From positions 1 through 39,086 of the forward strand of contig CANQPL010000023.1 of the NCBI GenBank assembly GCA_947625735.1: DNA of 39,086 bases. Reading direction: 5' to 3'. A program made the translations under genes and the position numbers. Positions within the stretch are counted from its first letter, which is position 1; each line of letters starts with the position of its first letter. Below, one piece after another: positions 32,362 to 39,086 of this stretch. The notes below the pieces were generated by a model. It saw only the letters and a list, made by a program, of their open reading frames with translations, was not told where the DNA came from and made no database searches. Origin of the DNA: an uncultured Clostridia bacterium. Lineage in GTDB: Bacteria; Bacillota; Clostridia; Oscillospirales; Ruminococcaceae.

Positions 32362-35134
32362 AAAAGCTGATAACGATCGTCTCCCCGCAGAGATCGTCAT
32401 GGGTATGCATATTTCGGGAGAACGGTATACAGCGCCGTTTTATTATATTTTGCGAAGCCTTTTAGCGGCAGCGGGGATATTCGGTTCGCTTATGTGCTTT
32501 CTTACCGCCTGTGCCGGAAAAGCGGATATCCATAAGCCCTCGGGAGCTGTAATTCTTGCGGCTTTTCTCGGCTGGGCGTTTTTTTCGGCTGCCTTTTCCC
32601 TGCACGAAAAAAGACCTGCCCTTTCTTCAAATGCGGCAAGCGTGGGGGTCATAATGCTCCTGCTTTACGGAATAATACGAATTGACCGCATATCGGCGGG
32701 ACTTATGTATGAGACGAATACCTTTCTGGGAGGTATCTACGATATATATAAAAACTCCCCTTTGTTTGCTGTTCCCGATGTGGGAGGAGATATTGCCGCC
32801 TGCGCAGATGAAGCTGTTATCCTTATCGTACTTTTTATCTGTGCGGCTGTTTGCAGAGGAACGGTCAGAGGTCCTAATATACTTCTTGTGGTGGGAGGCA
32901 CATTTCCGCTCTGGGAGCTGTGCCTTTTTAACGGACTTGTCCCCGATACGGGAGCATTTGCGCTGGTGCTTCTTTCATGGTGCGGCGCATTGGCGGCGGA
33001 GATCGCACAGATCGGCGTTTCTGAGGAAAAGGGAGGTCAGCTTTTTGTAAAGACCTCCGTCGAGAGCGCATGGTCGGCGGCAGTCATGCTGCTTATCGCT
33101 TTCGGAGCGGCATCGGCAGGGGCGGCGGCAATACCCCGTCCTCAGAGCATGGACAGTTTCAGGGAAACATTTATAAAATATATGTCGGACTTCAGCTGGA
33201 AAAAATTCTTTGAGGATTTTTCAGATGCCTTTCTTCCCACAAGAAGCAGAACGGTCACACATGACGGAAAGCTGGGAAACGTGGACAGAGTGGAGTTTTC
33301 GGGGGCGGATATGCTGGAGGTGACTCTGCCTGCGGACAGCGGAAATATTTACCTTAAAGGATTTTCTGCCACAGAGTATACAGGGTCAAGGTGGAATGAG
33401 GGAACGCCGCTGCCGGAGCTTGAAACACGGCTTACCTCTCCCGAATTTTTCAGCGGCAGGACGCTTAAATTCGTGCCGGGCTGTGAGGAGCTTTCCGCAA
33501 AAAGAGTTATCGTCAGGAATACGGGAGCGCCCTCCTATTCACGGTATTTTCCCGAAAATTCGGCAGGACTGCTTGCCGCAGAGGGAACGGTTCGTACCTA
33601 CGGCGTTTATTTTCCCGATGAGGGCTGGCGCAGCAGAGCGCTGAGTTCCCGGGATATGCCCCTCCTCCCCGATGTAATGTCCTCCGATGAAAAAAAACTC
33701 AGGACATACGCCTATACCTACTGCCTTGACGTTCCCGAGAGCTTTTCGGCAGGAGAAACTTTTTTCGAGGATTACGAGGGAAACAGTATCATTGATGAAA
33801 TAGCATTTATCCGCAATAAGCTCGCCGCTGAATGCGAATATACCCTTGACTCGGGGAAAAAGCCTTTCGGAGCGGATTTTGCACAGTGGTTCCTTGAGGA
33901 GAACAAAAAGGGAAGCTGTACCCACTTTGCAACGGCTGCCGCCCTTTTGTGCAGAACGAGAGGTATTCCCTCCAGATACTGCGAAGGATTTGTCATCAAG
34001 CAGGAGGATATAAGCGATTACGAAAGCCATGACGGTTATGTGACGGTGACTGTTCCCGATTCCCGCGCTCATGCATGGATAGAAATTTATGCGGACGGTC
34101 TGGGCTGGATGCCCTTTGAGGTCACTCCCGGTTACGGTAATATCCTTGTGGAATACACTGACGGCGTTCAGAACGAGGGCGAAACAATAACATCCGTCCT
34201 CACCACGGTGACAACACAAGAGCCTATGTATTCCGAAACGCTTTTCCCACAGACCGAAATGAGCGTTACAAGTGCGGGTACAAGCGTTTCGGAGGACGAG
34301 GAGCAGGAGGAAACTGCGGATACCACAAGCGTTACGGGCGCAGAGGAGATAACGGAAACTGCAACTTTTACAGAAACGGAAACCTCCTCCGAAACATCGG
34401 AAACATCTGTCAACTCATCGGAAAGCATGACTCCGGGCAGCTCAGATAACCAAAACAGCGGAGAAGACCCAAACAGCGGCGGCAGCGGCTCTCCGTTCGG
34501 TGACGGGAACGGCGGCGGAAACAGTGCGGGCGGGGAGAATATAACTTCTCCCGCAGGAATGCCCGACGAAAGCGGCGGCGGAGACGGAGGAACGGACGAG
34601 CTTCGGGTAGAAGAACCCACCACCACCGCTCCTGAGGAGACTACACTTCCCACGGAGAGCAGCACCGATCCCGATGACGAAAAATACGAGAATAAGCCCG
34701 ATCCCGAAATCATAAGGGCAGTGCTGAGAGTGTTAATGTACATCTGCATAGCAGCGGCGGCAGTGGGAGCGGTTTATCTCAGGCGCAGGATCGTGCTTGC
34801 AATGAGAGCGAAAAGAGTAGAGGAAATGCCTGTAAAAGCGGCATCGCAGATATATGGTATGCTCATAAGACTGGCGCGTGAAAGAAAGCTGAGTATAACA
34901 GAAGAGCTTGACAGACAGGCGGAGGAGCTTGCAGGAACGGGGCTGTTTGACAAGGGGCTTTGTGACAATATAATCGGGACGGCACTTGTGGCACGGTTCG
35001 GCGGGGGGATATCCGCAGAGGAGGCGCAGTCGGCGGCAGATGCATATGAACAGCTTGTAAACGGGCTTGCGGACAGTACAAGGCTGCAAAAAATAGTGAG
35101 GAAATACATTTTTATAACGGACAGGTACAATTAA
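32345..35134 (+). CDS. Transglutaminase-like membrane protein, 929 aa
   Basis: The N-terminal third holds several transmembrane helices (about residues 30-300 of the chain), then a large extracytoplasmic domain. The transglutaminase core has C525 in GSCTHFATAAAL, H576 in DSRAHAWIEIY and E592 in GWMPFEVTPGY, with Glu at the usual Asp position of the triad. A very Ser/Thr/Glu/Gly-rich linker (about 615-780) leads to a single helix (VLMYICIAAAAVGAVYL near 797) and a cytosolic tail. The ATG at 32345 has GGAGG five bases upstream. With moxR and the DUF58 gene it forms a module thought to act on envelope proteins; the substrate is unknown. An F1 repeat starts at its stop codon. Confidence 0.9.
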   Translation: MLHLNKKADNDRLPAEIVMGMHISGERYTAPFYYILRSLLAAAGIFGSLMCFLTACAGKADIHKPSGAVILAAFLGWAFFSAAFSLHEKRPALSSNAASVGVIMLLLYGIIRIDRISAGLMYETNTFLGGIYDIYKNSPLFAVPDVGGDIAACADEAVILIVLFICAAVCRGTVRGPNILLVVGGTFPLWELCLFNGLVPDTGAFALVLLSWCGALAAEIAQIGVSEEKGGQLFVKTSVESAWSAAVMLLIAFGAASAGAAAIPRPQSMDSFRETFIKYMSDFSWKKFFEDFSDAFLPTRSRTVTHDGKLGNVDRVEFSGADMLEVTLPADSGNIYLKGFSATEYTGSRWNEGTPLPELETRLTSPEFFSGRTLKFVPGCEELSAKRVIVRNTGAPSYSRYFPENSAGLLAAEGTVRTYGVYFPDEGWRSRALSSRDMPLLPDVMSSDEKKLRTYAYTYCLDVPESFSAGETFFEDYEGNSIIDEIAFIRNKLAAECEYTLDSGKKPFGADFAQWFLEENKKGSCTHFATAAALLCRTRGIPSRYCEGFVIKQEDISDYESHDGYVTVTVPDSRAHAWIEIYADGLGWMPFEVTPGYGNILVEYTDGVQNEGETITSVLTTVTTQEPMYSETLFPQTEMSVTSAGTSVSEDEEQEETADTTSVTGAEEITETATFTETETSSETSETSVNSSESMTPGSSDNQNSGEDPNSGGSGSPFGDGNGGGNSAGGENITSPAGMPDESGGGDGGTDELRVEEPTTTAPEETTLPTESSTDPDDEKYENKPDPEIIRAVLRVLMYICIAAAAVGAVYLRRRIVLAMRAKRVEEMPVKAASQIYGMLIRLARERKLSITEELDRQAEELAGTGLFDKGLCDNIIGTALVARFGGGISAEEAQSAADAYEQLVNGLADSTRLQKIVRKYIFITDRYN

Positions 35135-35600
35135 ACAGAGAAAAACCAAAGGCAGAGGCACAAAAAGAAAAATCTAAGCAAAACAAACACAAGGTAAAGT
35201 TTTCGCCAGCCTTTTTTCAAAAGGCTGCGGGTCAAGGGCAGCGCCCTTGCGGGGTCCGGGGTGGAACCCCGGCAAAGGAGCAGCACAACAAACAAATCTC
35301 CATAATCAAGCATGGGAGCAGATAAGCAGGGGGAGGGATAACCGCCGCACGTAAAAACACAGGGAGAGCCTGACCCACAGATTTATAATGAATAATCAGG
35401 GGAGTTAAAAATGCGGCGGTTATCTGCGGGCAAACAGGTCAGCACGGCGCATCAGCGCCATAAAAAACGGGGGAAAGCAAAATATACTTCCCCCGACAAA
35501 CCAAATCTGCACTATTAAAATTCTTTTCACATTTCAAAAGTCTGCACAGCTCCTGTTCCCTTGTAAATTCACGTTCACACGCCGACCCACAAAAAAACGG
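35135..35600 (+). repeat. F1 structured repeat, copy E, directly 3' of the transglutaminase gene
   Basis: Starts at the stop codon and runs with the gene. In order: TCTAAGCAAAACAAACACAAGG, AGCCTTTT/AAAAGGCT, CAAGGGC-AGC-GCCCTTG, CCGGGGT-GGA-ACCCCGG, GATAACCGCCGCA (35337-35349) with TGCGGCGGTTATC (35412-35424), GGCGC-ATCA-GCGCC, and GGGGGAA/TTCCCCC. The outer border matches copy D. Confidence 0.9.
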
Positions 35601-35720
35601 GAAACGCCTGACCCGCAATTTATATAGTATAAACGGGGAGTTTAAGGCTTGCGGTTATCCCCGACATAAAAAAACGGGAATGTCAAACACATTGCCTTGA
35701 TAACCGATCCTGCATTTTTT
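35601..35720 (+). repeat. Degenerate partial F1 core
   Basis: AACGCCTGACCCGC, ATATAGTATAAACGGGGAG and GCGGTTATCCCCGACA repeat the middle of F1 with losses. A still smaller piece (AAGCCTGACCTAC, TATATAGTATAAACGGG) lies at 36014-36052. This is all that the gene-free stretch 35135-36622 holds besides F2, F4, F5 and the features listed next. Confidence 0.6.
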
Positions 35721-35805
35721 AAGGGAATATCTCGGAAAAATCATCATGCAGATGAGCGGCAGAACATTTAAACCTGTTTATAAGTGTGGAGAGTTAAGAG
35801 TAGAG

Positions 35806-35862
35806 TGAATAAAGGTTACCGAGTTACTATTATAATATTCAAACGAAAAAAACGGCGGACGG
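35806..35862 (+). repeat. F2 repeat, partial, joined to an F5 repeat
   Basis: An F5 repeat (AAGTGTGGAGAGTTAAGAG at 35782-35800) runs directly into F2 core AATAAAGGTTACCGAGTTAC. The hairpin end is lost. Confidence 0.7.
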
Positions 35863-35950
35863 CTGCGGTCAAACGCAAAACGAAAGGTACCGGGCGGCTG
35901 TCTGAAATATTTAAGCAAAACTCTCCAACGCTAAAAAAATATCATCAAAA

Positions 35951-35998
35951 ATCACAGCAAATAAAAGTTACCGAGTTACTATTGAGGTGTTCACACAC
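35951..35998 (+). repeat. F2 repeat, partial
   Basis: ATCACAGCAAATAAAAG and TTACCGAGTTACTATTGAG, then the homology stops. Confidence 0.7.
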
Positions 35999-36174
35999 CG
36001 AATTACAGAAGAACAGGGAAAGCCTGACCTACAATCTATATAGTATAAACGGGTGAGGAAAAATCCGCATAAAAAAATCCGCCGTATCATCAACGATCGG
36101 CGGTATGCTTCTGCCTGCTGCATGGGACAGAAAAAATATATTCAACTCCACAAGGAGGGTGGAGATATCTGCTT

Positions 36175-36204
36175 TTTCTTTCCCGAGGGGGTACGGGAAA
36201 GAAA
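36175..36204. other. Isolated perfect 11-bp hairpin
   Basis: TTTCTTTCCCG pairs with CGGGAAAGAAA around an 8-base loop. Nearby are CTCCAC/GTGGAG (36147-36165) and CCGCCG/CGGCGG (36081-36105). Together they make a structured stretch just before the 27-codon frame at 36222. Confidence 0.5.
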
Positions 36205-36221
36205 CAAATAAAAAGGAGAGA

Positions 36222-36305
36222 ATGATATATGATCCGGATATAAGATCCATTGTTTTAAGTATAATCCTCATTTGTGATAGATATGTGAAAATTTTTGGAA
36301 AATAA
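36222..36305 (+). CDS. Possible small protein, 27 aa
   Basis: MIYDPDIRSIV and LSIILICDRYVKIFGK, with a hydrophobic middle. Its support is a strong ribosome binding site (AAAAGGAGAGA directly before the ATG) and the structured stretch upstream. No promoter or homologue is known to me, so it may be chance or a gene remnant. Confidence 0.3.
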   Translation: MIYDPDIRSIVLSIILICDRYVKIFGK

Positions 36306-36330
36306 GTTAAAAAACGGCGCATTAAATTCC

Positions 36331-36400
36331 AATTTAGAGGATAGAAGTTAGAAGATAGAGGATAGATGTGCATACCTGCTAATCAGTACATTACTCTCCG
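36331..36400 (+). repeat. F4 short repeat
   Basis: TTTAGAGGATAGAAGTTAG, AAGATAGAGGATAG and TGTGCATACCTGC; matches the start of the F4 copy at 8819 and the reverse copy at 8212. Confidence 0.75.
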
Positions 36401-36433
36401 ACCTTTGACTTATGATTTTACGGGCAATCACCG

Positions 36434-36528
36434 TCAAATAAAAGTTACCGAGTTACTATCTGAAATATCATTGCAAAACTTACCAACGAGTTGGCTGCGG
36501 GTTCCACCCGCCGGGTTCCGCCCGCAAA
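36434..36528 (+). repeat. F2 repeat, upstream of the PH-domain genes
   Basis: Full copy with core AAGTTACCGAGTTACTATC and hairpin GCGGGTTCCACCCGC plus an extra GCGGGTGG-like half. The hairpin end points to the gene start about 95 bp away. Confidence 0.85.
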
Positions 36529-36563
36529 TGCCTGCTTTCCCGAAAAATCTTTTCCCGCCGCTA

Positions 36564-36592
36564 TTGCTAAACAGAAAAAAATATGTTAAAAT
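36564..36592 (+). promoter_or_regulatory. Promoter of the PH-domain gene pair
   Basis: -35 TTGCTA (36564-36569), 17-base spacer, extended TGT and -10 TAAAAT (36587-36592). Confidence 0.65.
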
Positions 36593-36622
36593 ATATCTAT
36601 ACCAAAAACAGGAGGCGTGAGA

Positions 36623-37318
36623 GTGACAAAAACATATTGCTCCGACCCCAGAGGACGGAAATTTCTGTCGGCATTTGCTTTTCTGATGACACTTGTCGTC
36701 ATTTTCCTGCTCAATGTCCTCAGACTTTATGTGGCTGAGAAATTTCCTCAGTATCTTCCCGACATGAGCAGAGTTAAAAGCCTGCCCGAAAGAGTTATAC
36801 TCGGCATAATGCTTGCCCTGCTCATTATATATGTGATCTTTATTGTCATACTGCTGCCCATGTGGTACAAAAGCATTAAATATACCGTTACGGATAAGGA
36901 GATCATCTCACGGACGGGTCTTTTTTCCCGTACCTACCGCATTATGAAGCTCTCCGCCGTGCAGCACGCCGCTCTGGTAACTATGCCGCTTTCGGGCTTT
37001 ACCTGCTTTAATTTTATCTCCATAGGCGCTCTGGGCGGAAATCTCATGCTCATGTTCCTGTCAAGAAAGGACTGCTCGGAGATAATGGATATTTTAGGCG
37101 CTGTCCTTGACGGCAAAACGCCACCTCAGCCCGCAACCCTGAGCGAAAATGATATTGAGGAGGACTGCCCCTCCGTCAGCGAAAACGGTCTTTTCAGCTC
37201 AGAGGAGCTTATTGATATAGTACGGGACTTTTCAGGCTACAAACAGCTCTCCTTTACCGATGGGAGCGCAGTTCAGCTTTCCTTTGACGAAATTGAGGAG
37301 GGAACGGACAAGCAATGA
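36623..37318 (+). CDS. PH-domain (bPH2, YdbS-like) membrane protein, 231 aa
   Basis: Two transmembrane helices (about residues 17-37 and 57-80) are followed by a bacterial pleckstrin-homology domain. The sequence YKSIKYTVTDKEIISRTGLF, then RIMKLSAVQHAALV, is the typical bPH2 hairpin. The C-terminal 60 residues are acidic and probably cytosolic. I chose the GTG at 36623, seven bases after AGGAGG; a GTG at 36617 is too close to it. Its stop overlaps the next ATG by four bases (ATGA), the usual YdbS-YdbT arrangement. In Bacillus that pair has been linked to resistance to membrane-active antimicrobials; whether this holds here is not shown. Confidence 0.85.
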   Translation: MTKTYCSDPRGRKFLSAFAFLMTLVVIFLLNVLRLYVAEKFPQYLPDMSRVKSLPERVILGIMLALLIIYVIFIVILLPMWYKSIKYTVTDKEIISRTGLFSRTYRIMKLSAVQHAALVTMPLSGFTCFNFISIGALGGNLMLMFLSRKDCSEIMDILGAVLDGKTPPQPATLSENDIEEDCPSVSENGLFSSEELIDIVRDFSGYKQLSFTDGSAVQLSFDEIEEGTDKQ

Positions 37319-38799
37319 AAAGACAGCCTAAATATGCCATAATAGGCTATACCTCCGCCAATTTCTGGCTCCTGCTCATTCCTCTGCTCAGAGGTCTTTA
37401 CAGTAATATCAGATTCGATGTTGCAAGGTGGCTGGAGGGCGTCCGCTGGGACGTGCTTACGGTTACGGTAATGATCTGCGGGGCTGTAATCCGCTGGTAT
37501 TTTACCACGTTTGATATAAATGATAAGTACCTTTGCGTTTCCTATGGCGTGCTGCGCCGTATTAAATTAAGTATCCCCTATAAAAATGTATGCGCCGTCA
37601 CTGCCGATGAAACGCCCGTTCATCATATGTTCGGTGTGGTGAGGGCTTATATTGATACTGATGCCCCACAGGATAAGCGCAAATCTGCGGACATAAGCCT
37701 GATACTTTCAAAGGCGGACAGGGGGAGGCTCTTTAATGCCATAAGCAGCGCCCTTTCGGAGGAGAGCGAAAAAAAAGGTCTTAACTACACCTATAAGGTA
37801 TCAAAGACCGAGCTTATCGTTTTTTCGCTGCTGTTTTCGTCTGCTTTATCGGGTACGGTGCTGCTTATCACGCTGCTTTCGAGGGGTACGGACATACTGG
37901 GTCAGCAGCTCAGGGTGCGCTTTCTTGAAGCGGTAAACGGCATTTCCGATACCGTAACGGGTGCGCTTAACGTTATCGCAAAAATTCCGCCTGCGGGAAT
38001 GGCTGTATCCGTTGTAATAGGAGTGGGCTTTCTCATTTCATTCGGTATAAATGTTATGCGGCATCTGGATTTTACCGCTTCACGAAAGGGACAATGCATA
38101 ATTATTTCCTGCGGGGCGGGCATTAAACACACCTATTGTATCAATATCAATAAAATTAATATGGCGGATCTGCGGCAAAGCCTGCTAATGAAGCTGTTCG
38201 GGGTAACAAGTGTACACGTAAGCTGCACGGGCTACGGAAAGCGGAAAAACGAGATCCCCGTATTTATTCCCGTGTGCGCTCTCGAAAGGCTTTACAGCAA
38301 GGAGGGCGAGAAAGCAAGCAAGGCTATGGAAATGCTGCTGCCGGGCTTTTCACGCTGCGACAGCTTTATAGGTCCGAAGATCGGCTATATAAGCAGGTTT
38401 ATTCTTATTCCCTCGCTGCTTATTTTTCTTGTAATGGGAGGAGGACTTTGCGCTGTGATGATGTTTCCCGAATGGCACAGTCTTATTTTCTTCCTTACGG
38501 GCATTTGTGAGATACCCGCCGTATGGTTCTTGTTTGTAAAGGCGTGCGCCTACTGCACTAATGGAATTAATATCAAAAAGGACAGCGTATGCGCTGTTTA
38601 TTCAAAGGGCTATGGTTTTCATACGGTGACCGTTCCCCGTGAAAGAGTGGCGGAGATACGCATTACTCAGAGTATTTTTCAGAGAATGGGGCACTCCTGT
38701 GATGTTACCGTTTACACGGCATCGGAATATACGGGAAGCCATAGGATTACAGGTATGCCTATTGCTGAAATACAGGAGCTTATCCGTGAGAGTTTCTGA
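37315..38799 (+). CDS. PH-domain (bPH2, YdbT-like) membrane protein, 494 aa
   Basis: A larger partner of the upstream gene, with repeated pairs of hydrophobic helices and bPH2 domains. The first is seen at NDKYLCVSYGVLRRIKLSIP, then YKNVCAVTADETPVHHMFGV. A second is near residues 250-330 (TASRKGQCIIISCGAGIKH) and a third in the C-terminal part (SVCAVYSKGYGFHTVTVPRE, then VAEIRITQSIFQRMG). Helices include VIVIGVGFLIS-like and LIPSLLIFLVMGGGL segments. The ATG overlaps the upstream stop, so the two are translationally coupled and likely form a membrane complex. The length and three-domain layout match YdbT-type proteins. Confidence 0.85.
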   Translation: MKRQPKYAIIGYTSANFWLLLIPLLRGLYSNIRFDVARWLEGVRWDVLTVTVMICGAVIRWYFTTFDINDKYLCVSYGVLRRIKLSIPYKNVCAVTADETPVHHMFGVVRAYIDTDAPQDKRKSADISLILSKADRGRLFNAISSALSEESEKKGLNYTYKVSKTELIVFSLLFSSALSGTVLLITLLSRGTDILGQQLRVRFLEAVNGISDTVTGALNVIAKIPPAGMAVSVVIGVGFLISFGINVMRHLDFTASRKGQCIIISCGAGIKHTYCININKINMADLRQSLLMKLFGVTSVHVSCTGYGKRKNEIPVFIPVCALERLYSKEGEKASKAMEMLLPGFSRCDSFIGPKIGYISRFILIPSLLIFLVMGGGLCAVMMFPEWHSLIFFLTGICEIPAVWFLFVKACAYCTNGINIKKDSVCAVYSKGYGFHTVTVPRERVAEIRITQSIFQRMGHSCDVTVYTASEYTGSHRITGMPIAEIQELIRESF

Positions 38800-38842
38800 T
38801 AACAGGCAGGCTGTTCTATCGGTGCTGCTTTAAATTTTCTGA

Positions 38843-39086
38843 TTTCAAGATGTTTTGTCCGTAACGTTGTGTATGTGCTGTCCCGCCAAAGGGGGAACCT
38901 TCGGGGAGAAAGGGGGAGGGCAGCAAACCTTTAGACGCTCACTTCCCTCCCCCTTTCTCCCCGTATCTCGCAGAGATGCGCGCCCCCTTCTGGACTCCCC
39001 GGCATCTCGTAGAGATGCATTCTCCCCTCTATCCCCCTCCCTCTACCGCTATCACACTAAATAACTTTATTTAATTTTATTTTTTA
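38843..39086 (-). repeat. F3 inverted repeat element, reverse copy, reaching the window edge
   Basis: Reverse complement of 18731-18974 with few changes, including both GCATCTC-TAC-GAGATGC-type hairpins and the TTCAAGATG...CCGTAACG border. It starts about 45 bp after the stop of the PH-domain gene. Confidence 0.88.

Noticed and set aside
36029-36373. A 114-aa minus-strand protein
   Set aside because: No ribosome binding site or promoter; it runs across repeat fragments and hairpins.

Overview
The window looks like chromosomal DNA of a Gram-positive member of the Clostridia, most likely a Ruminococcus-like Oscillospiraceae from a gut or rumen. The evidence is the infC-rpmI-rplT operon with an L20-type attenuator, an rnc-plsX neighbourhood with smc nearby, Firmicute sigma-A promoters (TTGACA-17-TATAAT) and strong AGGAGG ribosome binding sites. 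Secreted repeat proteins and a BspA-type leucine-rich repeat protein also fit. No rRNA, true tRNA, insertion sequence, prophage or CRISPR array was seen.

Layout. Bases 1-5087 (minus strand) hold the start of an exported protein, a 511-aa secreted Tyr-rich repeat protein, a cytosolic LRR protein and an unusual SDR-like protein with an N-terminal zinc ribbon. A plus-strand candidate non-coding RNA (about 5145-5283) with a near-ideal promoter and a T-tract follows. From 5916 to 20847 (minus) come a class B penicillin-binding protein, a small hypothetical, smc, a GNAT acetyltransferase, a small membrane protein, the set kptA-plsX-rnc-radical SAM, and trmFO. From 20857 to 26774 (minus) come topA, dprA, a SpoU-type RNA methyltransferase, rplT, rpmI and infC with its leader. 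From 27185 to 38799 (plus) come a ThrE-type exporter, an unknown 324-aa protein, a MoxR/DUF58/transglutaminase membrane module and a pair of bacterial PH-domain membrane proteins.

Between the genes the window is crowded with dispersed intergenic repeats, named here F1 to F5. F1 (about 400-500 bp, five copies) always starts just after the 3' end of a transcription unit and runs in the same direction. It is a string of hairpins whose arms change in a compensatory way between copies. F2 (about 93 bp, about 17 whole or partial copies) has a GTTACCGAGTTACTAT core and a GCGGGT-tcc-ACCCGC hairpin, and often lies directly upstream of a start codon. F3 (about 215-245 bp) is an imperfect G/C-rich inverted repeat. 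F4 and F5 are short A/G-rich or CT-rich repeats. Two loci, 8819-9686 and 18631-19545, carry F4-F3-F2-F1 in the same order. F1 supplies the last codons and stop of trmFO. The tail of the RNA methyltransferase gene is present three times in tandem.

The clearest candidates for something undescribed are the small RNA at 5145-5283, which has tRNA-like cloverleaf spacing without tRNA consensus bases, and the F1 structured 3'-end element. All calls were made by reading the sequence; no database or folding program was used.
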